A DNA stretch of 64,000 nucleotides, taken from positions 32,917 through 96,916 of the forward strand of contig CANPTT010000003.1 of the NCBI GenBank assembly GCA_947577065.1, read 5' to 3'. This document shows positions 16,844-25,444 of the stretch, one piece after another. The notes beneath the pieces are model-generated. The model saw only the letters and a list, made by a program, of their open reading frames with translations. It was not told where the DNA came from and did no database searches. How positions within the stretch are numbered: position 1 is the stretch's first letter; each line of letters starts with the position of its first letter. The position numbers and the translations under genes are program-made. Origin of the DNA: an uncultured Pseudoflavonifractor sp. (lineage in GTDB: Bacteria > Bacillota > Clostridia > Oscillospirales > Oscillospiraceae).

Positions 16844-17455
16844 GTGGTCAAGCAGGTCATCTTTGATGTGGGCGGCGTTCTTTTGGAGTTTGATCCTTCC
16901 GCCATGGTGGCGGCCGCCACCGACGATGCGAATGACGCGAAGCTGCTTCACCGGGAGATCTTTTCTCACAGCGACTGGAGCCGTCTGGACCGGGGAGAGG
17001 GGCCGGAGGCCATTTTGGCCTCTGTGAAGACCCGCCTGCCGGAAAGGCTCTGGCCGCAGGCGGGGCAGATCATAGCCGACTGGCACAGGAGTCTTCGCCC
17101 CAAGGAGGATATGGGGGAGCTGGCCGAGGAGCTTCACGCCATGGATCTGCCCCTCTACATCCTCTCCAACGCCCCCTTCCGCTTCTATGAATTTCGGGAT
17201 AGGATCCCGGGCTACGGTTTGATGAGGGGGGTCATGCTCTCCTGTGAGGAGGGCCTTTTAAAGCCGGATCCGGCCCTCTTCCACCGGCTTTTTGACCGAT
17301 TTTCCCTTTTACCGGAGGAATGCTTTTTCATTGACGATTCTCCCTTGAATATCGAGGCCGCCCAGTGGTGCGGAATGGGGGCCTTTCTCTACCGGCAGGA
17401 TATGACGGAGCTTCGCGCGGCCCTCAACGCCGCGGGAGTTCCGGTCCGGCCTTAA
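16844..17455 (+). CDS. HAD-superfamily phosphatase (YihX-like)
   Basis: This 203-residue hydrolase has the first HAD motif as FDVGGVLLEF. This variant replaces the usual DxDGT by DxGGV, as in the YihX/epoxide hydrolase-like subgroup. Motif II is ILSNAP, and motif III/IV is KPDPALFHR with FFIDDSPLNIEAA. It probably dephosphorylates a small metabolite. The GTG start at 16844 follows a GGGAGGGTGAGG purine stretch. Its place between the binding-protein and permease genes of an importer suggests that it acts on the imported compound, though this is only inferred. Confidence 0.85.
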   Translation: MVKQVIFDVGGVLLEFDPSAMVAAATDDANDAKLLHREIFSHSDWSRLDRGEGPEAILASVKTRLPERLWPQAGQIIADWHRSLRPKEDMGELAEELHAMDLPLYILSNAPFRFYEFRDRIPGYGLMRGVMLSCEEGLLKPDPALFHRLFDRFSLLPEECFFIDDSPLNIEAAQWCGMGAFLYRQDMTELRAALNAAGVPVRP

Positions 17456-17484
17456 ACCATCCCGCATCAGAGAGGAGAGAAGCT

Positions 17485-19311
17485 ATGAACGACACCCTGC
17501 AAGCGAGCAAGGGGACCATCCTTCTCAACAAGATCAAGACCTTTTTTTCCAAGCCCTACAATGTGATCCTGCTGCTGTTCGGCCTTGTGGTCACCGTCTC
17601 CACCATCGCCCCCATCGTGGCTATTTTGAAGGACACCTTTACCATCCATCCCGGTACCATCGATCAGCATTTGACGGGCATGGCCTCGGGGTATACCACG
17701 GTGAACTACATCGATCTCTTTACCAGCCGTATGGCGAAAACCAACCTGTGGACGCCCCTTCTCAACACGGTCTGGCTGGCGGTGGGCACCTGCGTCGTGT
17801 CCATCCTCTTCGGCGGCGTGTTCGCCTTTCTCATCACCCGGACCAACATGGCCTGGCGGAAGTATTTGAGTTCTATTTTTATTTTTCCCTATATCATGCC
17901 CCAGTGGACCTTGGCGGTGGTGTGGCAGAATCTGTTTAACTCCAACGCCGTCACCGGTACCTCCAATGGACTGCTGGCCAGCCTCTTTGGGATCAATATG
18001 CCCATTTGGTGGTGCAAGGGCCTGTTTCCCAGCCTCATGGTGTTGGGCCTTCACTATGCCCCCTTTGCCTACATATTGATCGGCGGCATTTTCCGAAATA
18101 TGGACGCCAACCTGGAGGAGGCGGCCACCATTCTGGACACACCCCGGTGGAAGATCGCCTTCCGGGTGACGCTGCCCATGGTAAAGCCCGCCATTCTCAG
18201 CACCATCCTGTTGGTCTTCGGTTCCTCCATGGGCTCCTATCCGGTGCCCCACTATCTGGGCCTTACCACCCTCAGCACCAAGTACGTGTCCATGAACTCC
18301 AAGTATACCGGTGAGGCCAGTATCCTGGCTATCATCATGATGGTCTTCGGTGTGGTGATCATGCTGATGAACCAAATGAGTCTCCGCAGCCGCAAGAGCT
18401 ATACCACCGTCACCGGCAAGTCCGGCCAGATATCCAAGATCAATCTGGGTAAGGTGGGCAAATATATCATTGCCCTTGTGCTGGTGGTGGTGACCTTCTT
18501 CACCAGTATTTTCCCCATTGTGTCCTTTGCCTTTGAGACCTTCCTGCCCAACCCCGGAGATTACTCCTTCCTCTATACGGGGGATACCTCTAACCTGACC
18601 ACCAAATGGTGGACCACGGATGAGAACGTATCGGAAAATGGAATGTACGGTCAGAAGGGCATTCTCCACAACGAGATGATCTGGAAAGCGTTCAAGGGGA
18701 CGATGATGGTCAGCGTGGCCTGTGCTCTCCTGGCGGGTACCATCGGCACTCTCATCGGCTATGCGGTCAGCAAGAACCGACGAGGGAAATGGGCCAACTA
18801 TGTTTACAATATGGCGTTCCTGCCATATCTAATGCCCTCCATCGCTGTGGGCGCGGCCTTTTTCATTCTGTTCTCCAATCAGCATATCAACCTCTTCAAC
18901 ACCTATACTCTGCTCATCATCACCGGTGTGATCAAGTATATCCCCTTCGCCAGCCGTACCAGCCTCAACTCCATGCTCCAGCTCTCGGGAGAAATTGAGG
19001 AGGCGGCCATCATTCAGGATGTGCCCTGGATCAAGCGGATGACCCGCATCATCATTCCCATCCAAAAGTCCTCCATCATCAGCGGCTACATGCTTCCCTT
19101 CATGACCTGCCTTCGTGAATTGAGCCTGTTCTTGCTGCTGTGTACCCAGGGCTTCATCCTGTCCACCACCTTGGACTACTTCGACGAAATGGGCCTGTAT
19201 GCCTTCTCCAGCGGTATCAACCTCATTTTGATCGTCACCATCTTAGTATTCAACACCCTGGTCAATAAGCTGACCGGGGCCAGTCTGGACGAAGGGATCG
19301 GAGGTAATTAA
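17485..19311 (+). CDS. ABC importer permease, two fused membrane domains
   Basis: This 608-residue inner-membrane protein contains two binding-protein-dependent permease domains in one chain, as in FbpB/ThiP-type systems. Each half has the EAA loop that contacts the ATPase: EEAATILDTPRWKIAFRVTLP near residue 210 and EEAAIIQDVPWIKRMTRIIIP near residue 505. About twelve hydrophobic segments are visible. The ATG at 17485 is used because GAGGAGAG precedes it and the region from 17365 belongs to the end of the HAD gene. The ATPase starts one base after its stop. Confidence 0.92.
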   Translation: MNDTLQASKGTILLNKIKTFFSKPYNVILLLFGLVVTVSTIAPIVAILKDTFTIHPGTIDQHLTGMASGYTTVNYIDLFTSRMAKTNLWTPLLNTVWLAVGTCVVSILFGGVFAFLITRTNMAWRKYLSSIFIFPYIMPQWTLAVVWQNLFNSNAVTGTSNGLLASLFGINMPIWWCKGLFPSLMVLGLHYAPFAYILIGGIFRNMDANLEEAATILDTPRWKIAFRVTLPMVKPAILSTILLVFGSSMGSYPVPHYLGLTTLSTKYVSMNSKYTGEASILAIIMMVFGVVIMLMNQMSLRSRKSYTTVTGKSGQISKINLGKVGKYIIALVLVVVTFFTSIFPIVSFAFETFLPNPGDYSFLYTGDTSNLTTKWWTTDENVSENGMYGQKGILHNEMIWKAFKGTMMVSVACALLAGTIGTLIGYAVSKNRRGKWANYVYNMAFLPYLMPSIAVGAAFFILFSNQHINLFNTYTLLIITGVIKYIPFASRTSLNSMLQLSGEIEEAAIIQDVPWIKRMTRIIIPIQKSSIISGYMLPFMTCLRELSLFLLLCTQGFILSTTLDYFDEMGLYAFSSGINLILIVTILVFNTLVNKLTGASLDEGIGGN

Positions 19312-19312
19312 T

Positions 19313-20959
19313 ATGCCGAGAATCGAACTGACCCATGTGACAAAACGCTGGGATAAATTTTACGCCGTAGACGACCTGGACCTGGTCATTGAGGACAATG
19401 CCTTTGTGACCCTCCTGGGCCCCTCGGGCTGCGGAAAGACCACTACCCTCCGGATGATCGCGGGACTGGAGACTCCCACCTCGGGCCGCATCACCATCGG
19501 CGACCAGGTGGTCTTTGATTCCGCCGCGGGCATCAACATCCCCGCCAACAAGCGGAAGGTGGGCTTTCTGTTCCAGAACTATGCCCTTTGGCCCAACATG
19601 ACCGTATACCAGAATATCTCCTTCGGTCTTACCAACGTGAAGGAGGAGCTTCCCAAAATCGACCTGGAGGCCCGGAAGACCGCCGCCCTCATTCGCATCC
19701 TGCAAAAGCCCGACGATGTGGTGAAGACCATTCAGGAGTGCGTGGACAAGAAGGGCAAGCTGGATGAGAACAAGGCTCACATCAAGCTTGTCGACCGTTA
19801 TGAGATCTCTATCTATACCGCCAAGACTCTTATGGGCTATAAGCTCCATGAGAGTATGGAGCCCGCCACCGTGGCTAAGGCCAAGCTTTCTGAGTTGGAA
19901 AAGGCCCTGGAGGCCGCCCAACAAAAGTGCCGGAGTGAGGGCTGCACCTTCTCGGAGGACTACACCTACCTGAAGGGCGGAAAGCCTGTCACCGGCGTGA
20001 GGAAGCTCTCCAAGGAGGAGATCGACCTCAGTGTGCGCCGGGTCGCCCGGATCGTGAAGATCGGCATGTTTATGGATCGCTACCCTGCCGAGCTCTCCGG
20101 CGGTCAGCAGCAGCGGGTGGCGATCGCCCGTACCCTGGCCCCCGAGCCCAGCGTCCTCTTCATGGACGAGCCCCTCTCCAACCTGGACGCCAAGCTCCGC
20201 CTGGAGATGCGCTCTGAGCTCCAGCGGCTCCATTTGGAGACCGGTTCCACCTTTGTCTATGTGACCCACGATCAGATGGAGGCCATGACCCTGGCCACCA
20301 AGATCTGTCTGATCGACAACGGCGTTTTGCAGCAGTATGACGCACCTTTGACCGTCTACGGACAGCCCAATAACACCTTTGTGGCAGACTTTGTGGGCAA
20401 CCCCGCCATCAATTTTATTGAGGCGGAGGGCAAGCAGAATGCCGATGGCTCTATCGCCCTCACCATCTTTGACGGCGTGCGTGCCGTTTTTACCCCCAAG
20501 ACCCCTCTGGCCCTGACCGAATGGTTTGCCCGGGCAGACAGGGAGGCGGAGGCAAAAAAGGCCGCCGAGGCGGAGAAGGCCGCCCACAAGGGACATGTGG
20601 AGAAGGGGAACAAGGATACTCTCTTCCGTTACCATGTGGCCGTGGTGGATGAGCAGGAGGATTTTGGAGACGAGGTGGAGCTCACCGATGAGGACCTTGT
20701 GGTGGGCGTCCGTCCCGAATTTCTGAATATTACCGCCGATGGGGCTCTGGAGGGTGAGATATACTCCGCCATGCCCACGGGCATGGAGACTACGGTGAAG
20801 GTCCGGGTGGGGGATTTCCTCCTCACCGGCGTCGTTTTCGGCGGAGTCCTCTACCAGATCGGGCAAAAGGTAAGGCTGGACTTTAAGGGGGAGGATATGG
20901 TATTATTTAGCCGTAAGAACGGCCGCCTCATCACCCAGGGCAGGCTCACTGTCCGGTAA
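19313..20959 (+). CDS. ABC importer ATP-binding protein with a large internal insertion
   Basis: This 548-residue ATPase powers the two-domain permease. Walker A is GPSGCGKTT (about residue 36), the Q-loop is FQNYALWP (about 87), the signature is LSGGQQQRVAIA (about 260) and Walker B is VLFMDEPLSNLDA. In related FbpC/PotA-type ATPases roughly 40 residues separate the Q-loop region from the signature. Here there are about 155, so an extra helical, lysine- and glutamate-rich block of about 120 residues lies in the helical subdomain. A TOBE-like regulatory domain follows, interrupted by an Ala/Lys/Glu-rich helix near residue 410. No frameshift is apparent. Confidence 0.9.
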   Translation: MPRIELTHVTKRWDKFYAVDDLDLVIEDNAFVTLLGPSGCGKTTTLRMIAGLETPTSGRITIGDQVVFDSAAGINIPANKRKVGFLFQNYALWPNMTVYQNISFGLTNVKEELPKIDLEARKTAALIRILQKPDDVVKTIQECVDKKGKLDENKAHIKLVDRYEISIYTAKTLMGYKLHESMEPATVAKAKLSELEKALEAAQQKCRSEGCTFSEDYTYLKGGKPVTGVRKLSKEEIDLSVRRVARIVKIGMFMDRYPAELSGGQQQRVAIARTLAPEPSVLFMDEPLSNLDAKLRLEMRSELQRLHLETGSTFVYVTHDQMEAMTLATKICLIDNGVLQQYDAPLTVYGQPNNTFVADFVGNPAINFIEAEGKQNADGSIALTIFDGVRAVFTPKTPLALTEWFARADREAEAKKAAEAEKAAHKGHVEKGNKDTLFRYHVAVVDEQEDFGDEVELTDEDLVVGVRPEFLNITADGALEGEIYSAMPTGMETTVKVRVGDFLLTGVVFGGVLYQIGQKVRLDFKGEDMVLFSRKNGRLITQGRLTVR

Positions 20960-20972
20960 AAGGCGTTACCAG

Positions 20973-21007
20973 AGCCGGGGGGCGTTCACACGTCCCCCGG
21001 CTTTTCT
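20973..21007 (+). terminator. Terminator-like hairpin after the ATPase gene
   Basis: AGCCGGGGGGCG pairs with CGTCCCCCGGCT around a six-base loop and is followed by TTTCTGTT. Read-through into the following HAD and regulatory genes is possible. Confidence 0.75.
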
Positions 21008-21029
21008 GTTCAGAAAGAAGAGGATCTCT

Positions 21030-21821
21030 ATGATAAAACTTATCGCCAGCGACATTGACGGCACGCTTATCCCCTATGGGGAGACCGGGTTGTCCCAGAA
21101 GCTTTTTCCCCTTCTCCATGGGCTGAGGGAGGCCGGGATCCTGTTTTGCCCCGCTTCGGGCCGCCAGTATCACTCCATGCGCCGCCTCTTTGCCCCGGTG
21201 GCAGAGGAGGTCTATTTCCTCTGTGAAAACGGAGCCATTCTCTATGGTCCCGCCGCCCGGGAGGAGGACGCCCCTATCCTGGCCCGGACCCCCATGCCCC
21301 GAGGGGAGGCCCTGGACTTGGCGCAGGCCATTGTCGATCTTCCCGGCTGTGAGCTTTTGGTCTCGGGGGACAACACCAGCTACGTCTGCCGCTGTCCGCG
21401 GGAGTATACGGATTATCTCCGGGAGAACAAGGGCAACAACGTGACGGAAGTGGAGGGGGTGGAACAACTGCCCCGGGAGATCCTGAAGGTTTCGGCCTAC
21501 TGCCCCGGCGGGACCGACGGCCCCCAGGAGGCTCTTGGTCCGCGGTGGAGCCATTTGGGTATGGCTGCCGCCGGCCCCGATTGGGTAGATTTTACTCTGG
21601 CCAACAAGGGGACGGGGATCCGGACGCTCTGCAAGGCCCTGGGGATCGCCCCTCAGGAGGTGGCCGCCTTTGGGGACAACTGGAACGACAGGGCCATGCT
21701 TCAGGCGGTGGGGGAGCCCTGGCTCATGTCCGCTGCCGATCCGGAGCTTCGGGCCCAGTTTCCGCGGCAGTGTGCCGATGTTTTGACGGTGTTGGAAGAG
21801 ATCCTGCGGGATAGGTTATAA
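21030..21821 (+). CDS. Cof-type HAD phosphatase
   Basis: This 263-residue HAD IIB hydrolase has motif I as IASDIDGTLIPYG. A C2-type cap lies in the middle, and the C-terminal motif AAFGDNWNDRAMLQAVG supplies the metal-binding aspartates. Members dephosphorylate sugar phosphates or nucleotide cofactors. AAGAAGAGG precedes the ATG. It is the second HAD phosphatase within this transport locus, lying between the ABC ATPase and the sensory binding protein, which strengthens the idea that a phosphorylated compound is handled here. The exact substrate is unknown. Confidence 0.88.
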   Translation: MIKLIASDIDGTLIPYGETGLSQKLFPLLHGLREAGILFCPASGRQYHSMRRLFAPVAEEVYFLCENGAILYGPAAREEDAPILARTPMPRGEALDLAQAIVDLPGCELLVSGDNTSYVCRCPREYTDYLRENKGNNVTEVEGVEQLPREILKVSAYCPGGTDGPQEALGPRWSHLGMAAAGPDWVDFTLANKGTGIRTLCKALGIAPQEVAAFGDNWNDRAMLQAVGEPWLMSAADPELRAQFPRQCADVLTVLEEILRDRL

Positions 21822-21840
21822 ATAAAGGAGGGGGCGGGGT

Positions 21841-22860
21841 ATGAAAAAGCGGAGCCTGGCGTTTCTTTGCACCCTTTTTTTCCTCCTGTCCTCCTGCGGA
21901 GAGACGATCCCTGAGACGGGTTATCCAGCCCCCGGGGAGGAGGAGAGACTGGTGGTCTATACCTCCCATAAAGAGGGGGTCTACGGTCCCATTATCAAGG
22001 AATTTGAAGAGCGGACGGGCATCTGGGTAGAGGTGGTCACCGGCGGCACCAATGAGCTGCTGGAGAGGATCGCCGGGGAGAGGGATGATCCCAACTGCGA
22101 TGTGATGTTCGGCGGCGGGGTAGAGAGCCTTCAGATGTATGAGGAGCAATTTGAACCCTATGCCGGGTCCGAGGCCGACCTTCTGAAGCCGGGACTCCGG
22201 CCCGAGGGGGACCGGTGGATGCCCTTTTCCTCCCTTCCCGTCGTGCTCATCTACAATACCCGGCTGGTCTCCCCCGGAGAGCTGACGGGCTGGGCCGACC
22301 TTTTGGAGGAGCGCTGGCAGGGAAAGATCGCCTTTGCGGACCCCGCCGTGTCCGGCTCCAGTTATACGGCGGCCATTACGATGCTGCTGTGTCTGGAGGG
22401 GGATCTGTGGGAGAATCTGGCCCGCTTCCAGGAAAACCTGGGCGGCAATGTGATCGAGGATTCCGGCGATGTGGTGACGGCGGTGGATACGGGCAGCTGT
22501 CTGGTGGGGGTCACCCTGGAGGAGACCGCCCTGAAGCGCCGGAGTCAGGGGGCCAAGATCGCTATCGTATATCCTGCGGAGGGGACCAGCGACCTTCCTG
22601 ACGGCACCGCTTTGGTGGCGGGAGCCCGGCACAGGGAAAACGCGGTGGCATTTTTGGAGTTTGTGCAGAGCGCCGATGTACAGGCCATGGTGGTCAGCGA
22701 CTTTGCCCGCCGCTCGGTGCGCTGTGATGTGGCGGATTGGGATACCATGCCCTCGGAGGAGGAGATCGGCATCATCGATTATGATGTGGCCTGGGCCTCG
22801 GGGATCAAAGAGGAATTTCTGGAGCGCTGGTCGGTGGCCGGAGAGGGGGGAAAGCCATGA
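21841..22860 (+). CDS. FbpA/PgtC-like binding lipoprotein, probable sensor of the two-component system
   Basis: This 339-residue lipoprotein (lipobox LLSSC) has the type-2 binding fold of the iron/aminoethylphosphonate/phosphoglycerate group. The start LVVYTSHKEGVYGPIIKEFEERTG and the segment FGGGVESLQMYEEQF are typical. Its stop overlaps the sensor-kinase start by four bases (ATGA), so the two are translationally coupled. By analogy with Salmonella PgtC next to PgtB/PgtA, it may present the ligand to the kinase rather than feed the importer. That role is inferred from gene order. Confidence 0.85.
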   Translation: MKKRSLAFLCTLFFLLSSCGETIPETGYPAPGEEERLVVYTSHKEGVYGPIIKEFEERTGIWVEVVTGGTNELLERIAGERDDPNCDVMFGGGVESLQMYEEQFEPYAGSEADLLKPGLRPEGDRWMPFSSLPVVLIYNTRLVSPGELTGWADLLEERWQGKIAFADPAVSGSSYTAAITMLLCLEGDLWENLARFQENLGGNVIEDSGDVVTAVDTGSCLVGVTLEETALKRRSQGAKIAIVYPAEGTSDLPDGTALVAGARHRENAVAFLEFVQSADVQAMVVSDFARRSVRCDVADWDTMPSEEEIGIIDYDVAWASGIKEEFLERWSVAGEGGKP

Positions 22861-24569
22861 ATGGTCTTTCTCTGCGTTCTTCCTTCCGGAAAAAACTGTT
22901 GAGCGCTTTTTTGGCGGTGGGGATCATTCCTCTGCTGGTGTGCGTTTTTCTTATTCTGAACGTGTTCCGCCTGACCCTTGCCCGCAGCGCGGCGGCCAAT
23001 GCGGAAAGCCAGCTTTCCGCTATGACCGGCGGCTTTGCCGAGCTGATGACGGCCTGCGGCGAAGTGCTGGAGGACCTGAGCGGACAGAGAGAGGTGGGAA
23101 TGGCCCTGTCCGAAGGGGCGGAGCGGGATACCAGGATCTACAACGCCCTTTACAGTACCGCCGCCCCTTTGCTGCGAAACGCGGAGTTCTCCCTGTATGA
23201 CGGGGCGGGGGAGCTGCTTTATACAACGGGAAGCGGAACGGGAGGGGAGGCCCTGCCGGTAAACTGGGGACTTTTAGCCGCCGCCCGGAAGCAGGAGGGA
23301 GTGGTCTATCGGGCCGTTTCACCCTATGACGCCGACACACGGAGCAAGATGCAGCTTGCCAGGGCCATCCCCGGCGAAGAGGGGGTGGCGGGCTATGCGG
23401 TGGCTGAGTTGGGGGAGGCCCACTTCGCCCGGCTTTTAGAGGGAAAATACGCCGCCGACAGTGACGTGTTGGTTTTGGATCCCTATTGGGATCAGGTATA
23501 TACTACCCCCGGCATTCAGGAGGAGGGACTGGCCCGGCGGTTACGCTCCAGTCTTTTGGAGGGAGGCCGCCTTTCCGAGGTGGAGACGGATAAGAGCTAT
23601 ACTCTGCTGCGGGAGGAGCAGAGCGGATTTACCGTGGTCCTGCGTCAGCCCCAGCCTCTGGCGGAGTGGGTCATCCGGCTTTTCTATCTGGCGGCGGGGG
23701 TTTCCCTGCTGTTATGCCTTGTTTTGTGCCTGATCGTATCCATGCGCTTCAGCCGCCAGCTTTTCCAGCCCATCCGTTCACTCAACAGCGCCATGGCAGC
23801 GGTGGAGAAGGGGGATCTGGACGCGCGGGTGGAGGTCCCGGGAACCGATGAAATAAGCCAGCTTTCCGGTCGGTTCAACCGGATGACCCAGCGGCTCAAA
23901 ACCAACCTGGACGACTCTATTCGTCAGCAGCAGGAGTTGGGCGACGCCCAGATCCGGATGATGCAGGCACAGCTGAATCCCCATTTCCTCTACAATACGC
24001 TGGATACGCTCAAATGGCTGGGAAAGATCCATCAGGTGCCCCAGGTAGCGACCATATCCGCCGATCTGGCGGATATCCTGCGCAGCAGCATTTCCTCCGA
24101 AGAGTTTGTAGGGCTGCGGGAGGAGCTGGAGATGCTGGAGCGGTATGTGGAGATCCAGAGGATTCGCTTTCCCGGAAAGTTTGAGTATGAGGCTCAGGTG
24201 GAGCAGGGACTTTTGGACGCGCTGGTGCCAAAGCTGATGCTTCAGCCGCTGGTGGAAAATGCCATCATTCACGGCTTCGAGGACGGGAGTCACGGCAGGA
24301 TACGGGTCTCTGCCCGCTGCTGCGGGGAGGAACTGATCCTGACCGTAGAGGACGATGGGTGCGGGATGTCAAGGGAGAGTATGGAGCGGTTTTTGGCGCG
24401 GGAAGAGCCTACAAGCCGCCATTTTGGGATTTATAATGTGGACGCTATTCTGCGCCTCCACTATGGACCGGAGCGGGGGCTTGCCTTCTTGACGCCGGAG
24501 GGCGGGAAGGGGACTTGCATCCGGGTGATCTTGCCCATCAGCCGCCGGGAGGAGGAAGAGAAGCTATGA
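22857..24569 (+). CDS. Membrane sensor histidine kinase (PF06580 type)
   Basis: This 570-residue kinase has a first membrane helix near residues 18-38, an extracytoplasmic sensor region to about residue 275, and a second helix near 278-298. A HAMP domain follows (AAVEKGDLDARVEVPGTDEI), then the His_kinase domain with the phosphorylated histidine in QAQLNPHFLYNTLDTLKWL. The ATPase part shows VENAIIHGFEDG and DDGCGMS. The arrangement matches YesM/PgtB-like kinases that pair with AraC-type response regulators. It overlaps both the binding-protein and the regulator genes by four bases. Confidence 0.93.
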   Translation: MNGLSLRSSFRKKLLSAFLAVGIIPLLVCVFLILNVFRLTLARSAAANAESQLSAMTGGFAELMTACGEVLEDLSGQREVGMALSEGAERDTRIYNALYSTAAPLLRNAEFSLYDGAGELLYTTGSGTGGEALPVNWGLLAAARKQEGVVYRAVSPYDADTRSKMQLARAIPGEEGVAGYAVAELGEAHFARLLEGKYAADSDVLVLDPYWDQVYTTPGIQEEGLARRLRSSLLEGGRLSEVETDKSYTLLREEQSGFTVVLRQPQPLAEWVIRLFYLAAGVSLLLCLVLCLIVSMRFSRQLFQPIRSLNSAMAAVEKGDLDARVEVPGTDEISQLSGRFNRMTQRLKTNLDDSIRQQQELGDAQIRMMQAQLNPHFLYNTLDTLKWLGKIHQVPQVATISADLADILRSSISSEEFVGLREELEMLERYVEIQRIRFPGKFEYEAQVEQGLLDALVPKLMLQPLVENAIIHGFEDGSHGRIRVSARCCGEELILTVEDDGCGMSRESMERFLAREEPTSRHFGIYNVDAILRLHYGPERGLAFLTPEGGKGTCIRVILPISRREEEEKL

Positions 24570-25321
24570 AAAGAGTGGTAGTCGTGGAGGACGAGGCACT
24601 GGTCCGCCGGGGCATTGTGCTGACGGTGGACTGGGCCGGAGTGGACTGCACCGTAGTGGGCGAGGCGACCAATGGCGAGGAGGGGCTGGAGCTGGTCCGG
24701 CGGCACCGTCCCGATATTATCGTGACCGATATCAAAATGCCTCGGATGGATGGGATCGAGATGCTTCGCCAGCTCCGCGCGGAGGGGAGCGATGCGGCGG
24801 TCATCCTGCTGACGGCCTACTCTGATTTCACATATGCCCAGGCCGCTGTGAAGCTGGGGGCGGTGGATTATCTTTTAAAGCCCTTTCACGATGGGGAGCT
24901 GGAGGAGGCGGTGCTTCGGCTGAACAGGGGAGGGGAGGAGACGGGAAAGACTCCTGTCCGGCCCGGAGGGATAGAGCTGCCCGCCGGGGCCAAGAGCAAA
25001 TATGTGATGGAGACCCTGCGGTATATTTCGGAGCACTATGCCGAGACGGATATGGGCATATCCCAGGTGGCGGCTTCCCTGGGGATCAGCGAGGGGCATT
25101 TGAGCCATGTGTTTAAAAAGGAGACCTCCCGGACGTTAGGAAGCTATATCGCCGATTACCGGATACAAAGGGCGAAGGAGCTGCTGCGGGATTGCCGCAG
25201 CAAGGTCTATGAGGTGGCGGAGCAGGTGGGCTATCGGGATATCACCTATTTCAGCGCCACCTTCAAAAAGTCGGTGGGGGTGAGCCCCTCAGAATTTCAA
25301 AAGCAGAGTCAAGCGGATTGA
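24566..25321 (+). CDS. Response regulator with AraC-type DNA-binding domain (YesN-like)
   Basis: This 251-residue regulator has an N-terminal receiver domain with the phosphorylatable aspartate in IIVTDIKMPRMDG. Two AraC helix-turn-helix units are at the C-terminus (ISQVAASLGISEGHLSHVFK and VYEVAEQVGYRDITYFSATF). The ATG at 24566 overlaps the kinase stop. It probably activates the importer operon beginning at 15350 when the kinase senses ligand. A terminator hairpin follows directly. Confidence 0.93.
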   Translation: MKRVVVVEDEALVRRGIVLTVDWAGVDCTVVGEATNGEEGLELVRRHRPDIIVTDIKMPRMDGIEMLRQLRAEGSDAAVILLTAYSDFTYAQAAVKLGAVDYLLKPFHDGELEEAVLRLNRGGEETGKTPVRPGGIELPAGAKSKYVMETLRYISEHYAETDMGISQVAASLGISEGHLSHVFKKETSRTLGSYIADYRIQRAKELLRDCRSKVYEVAEQVGYRDITYFSATFKKSVGVSPSEFQKQSQAD

Positions 25322-25355
25322 AGGGAGGGCCGGAGCTTCCGGCCCTCCCTTTGTC
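25321..25355 (+). terminator. Terminator of the importer/two-component operon
   Basis: AAGGGAGGGCCGGA pairs with its complement around a two-base loop, followed by TTTGTCTG. Confidence 0.85.
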
Positions 25356-25377
25356 TGCGCGTTTCCTATCACTTCCA

Positions 25378-25406
25378 TTGACACTCCGGGGGGAAAACGG
25401 TAAAAT
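25378..25406 (+). promoter_or_regulatory. Promoter of the amidase gene
   Basis: TTGACA and TAAAAT are separated by 17 bases, about 38 bases before the start codon. The sequence TGTCGAA lies just after the expected transcription start (25418-25424). Confidence 0.85.
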
Positions 25407-25444
25407 AGAAGAAAATTTGTCGAATCCCCCGAGGAGCGGAACCC

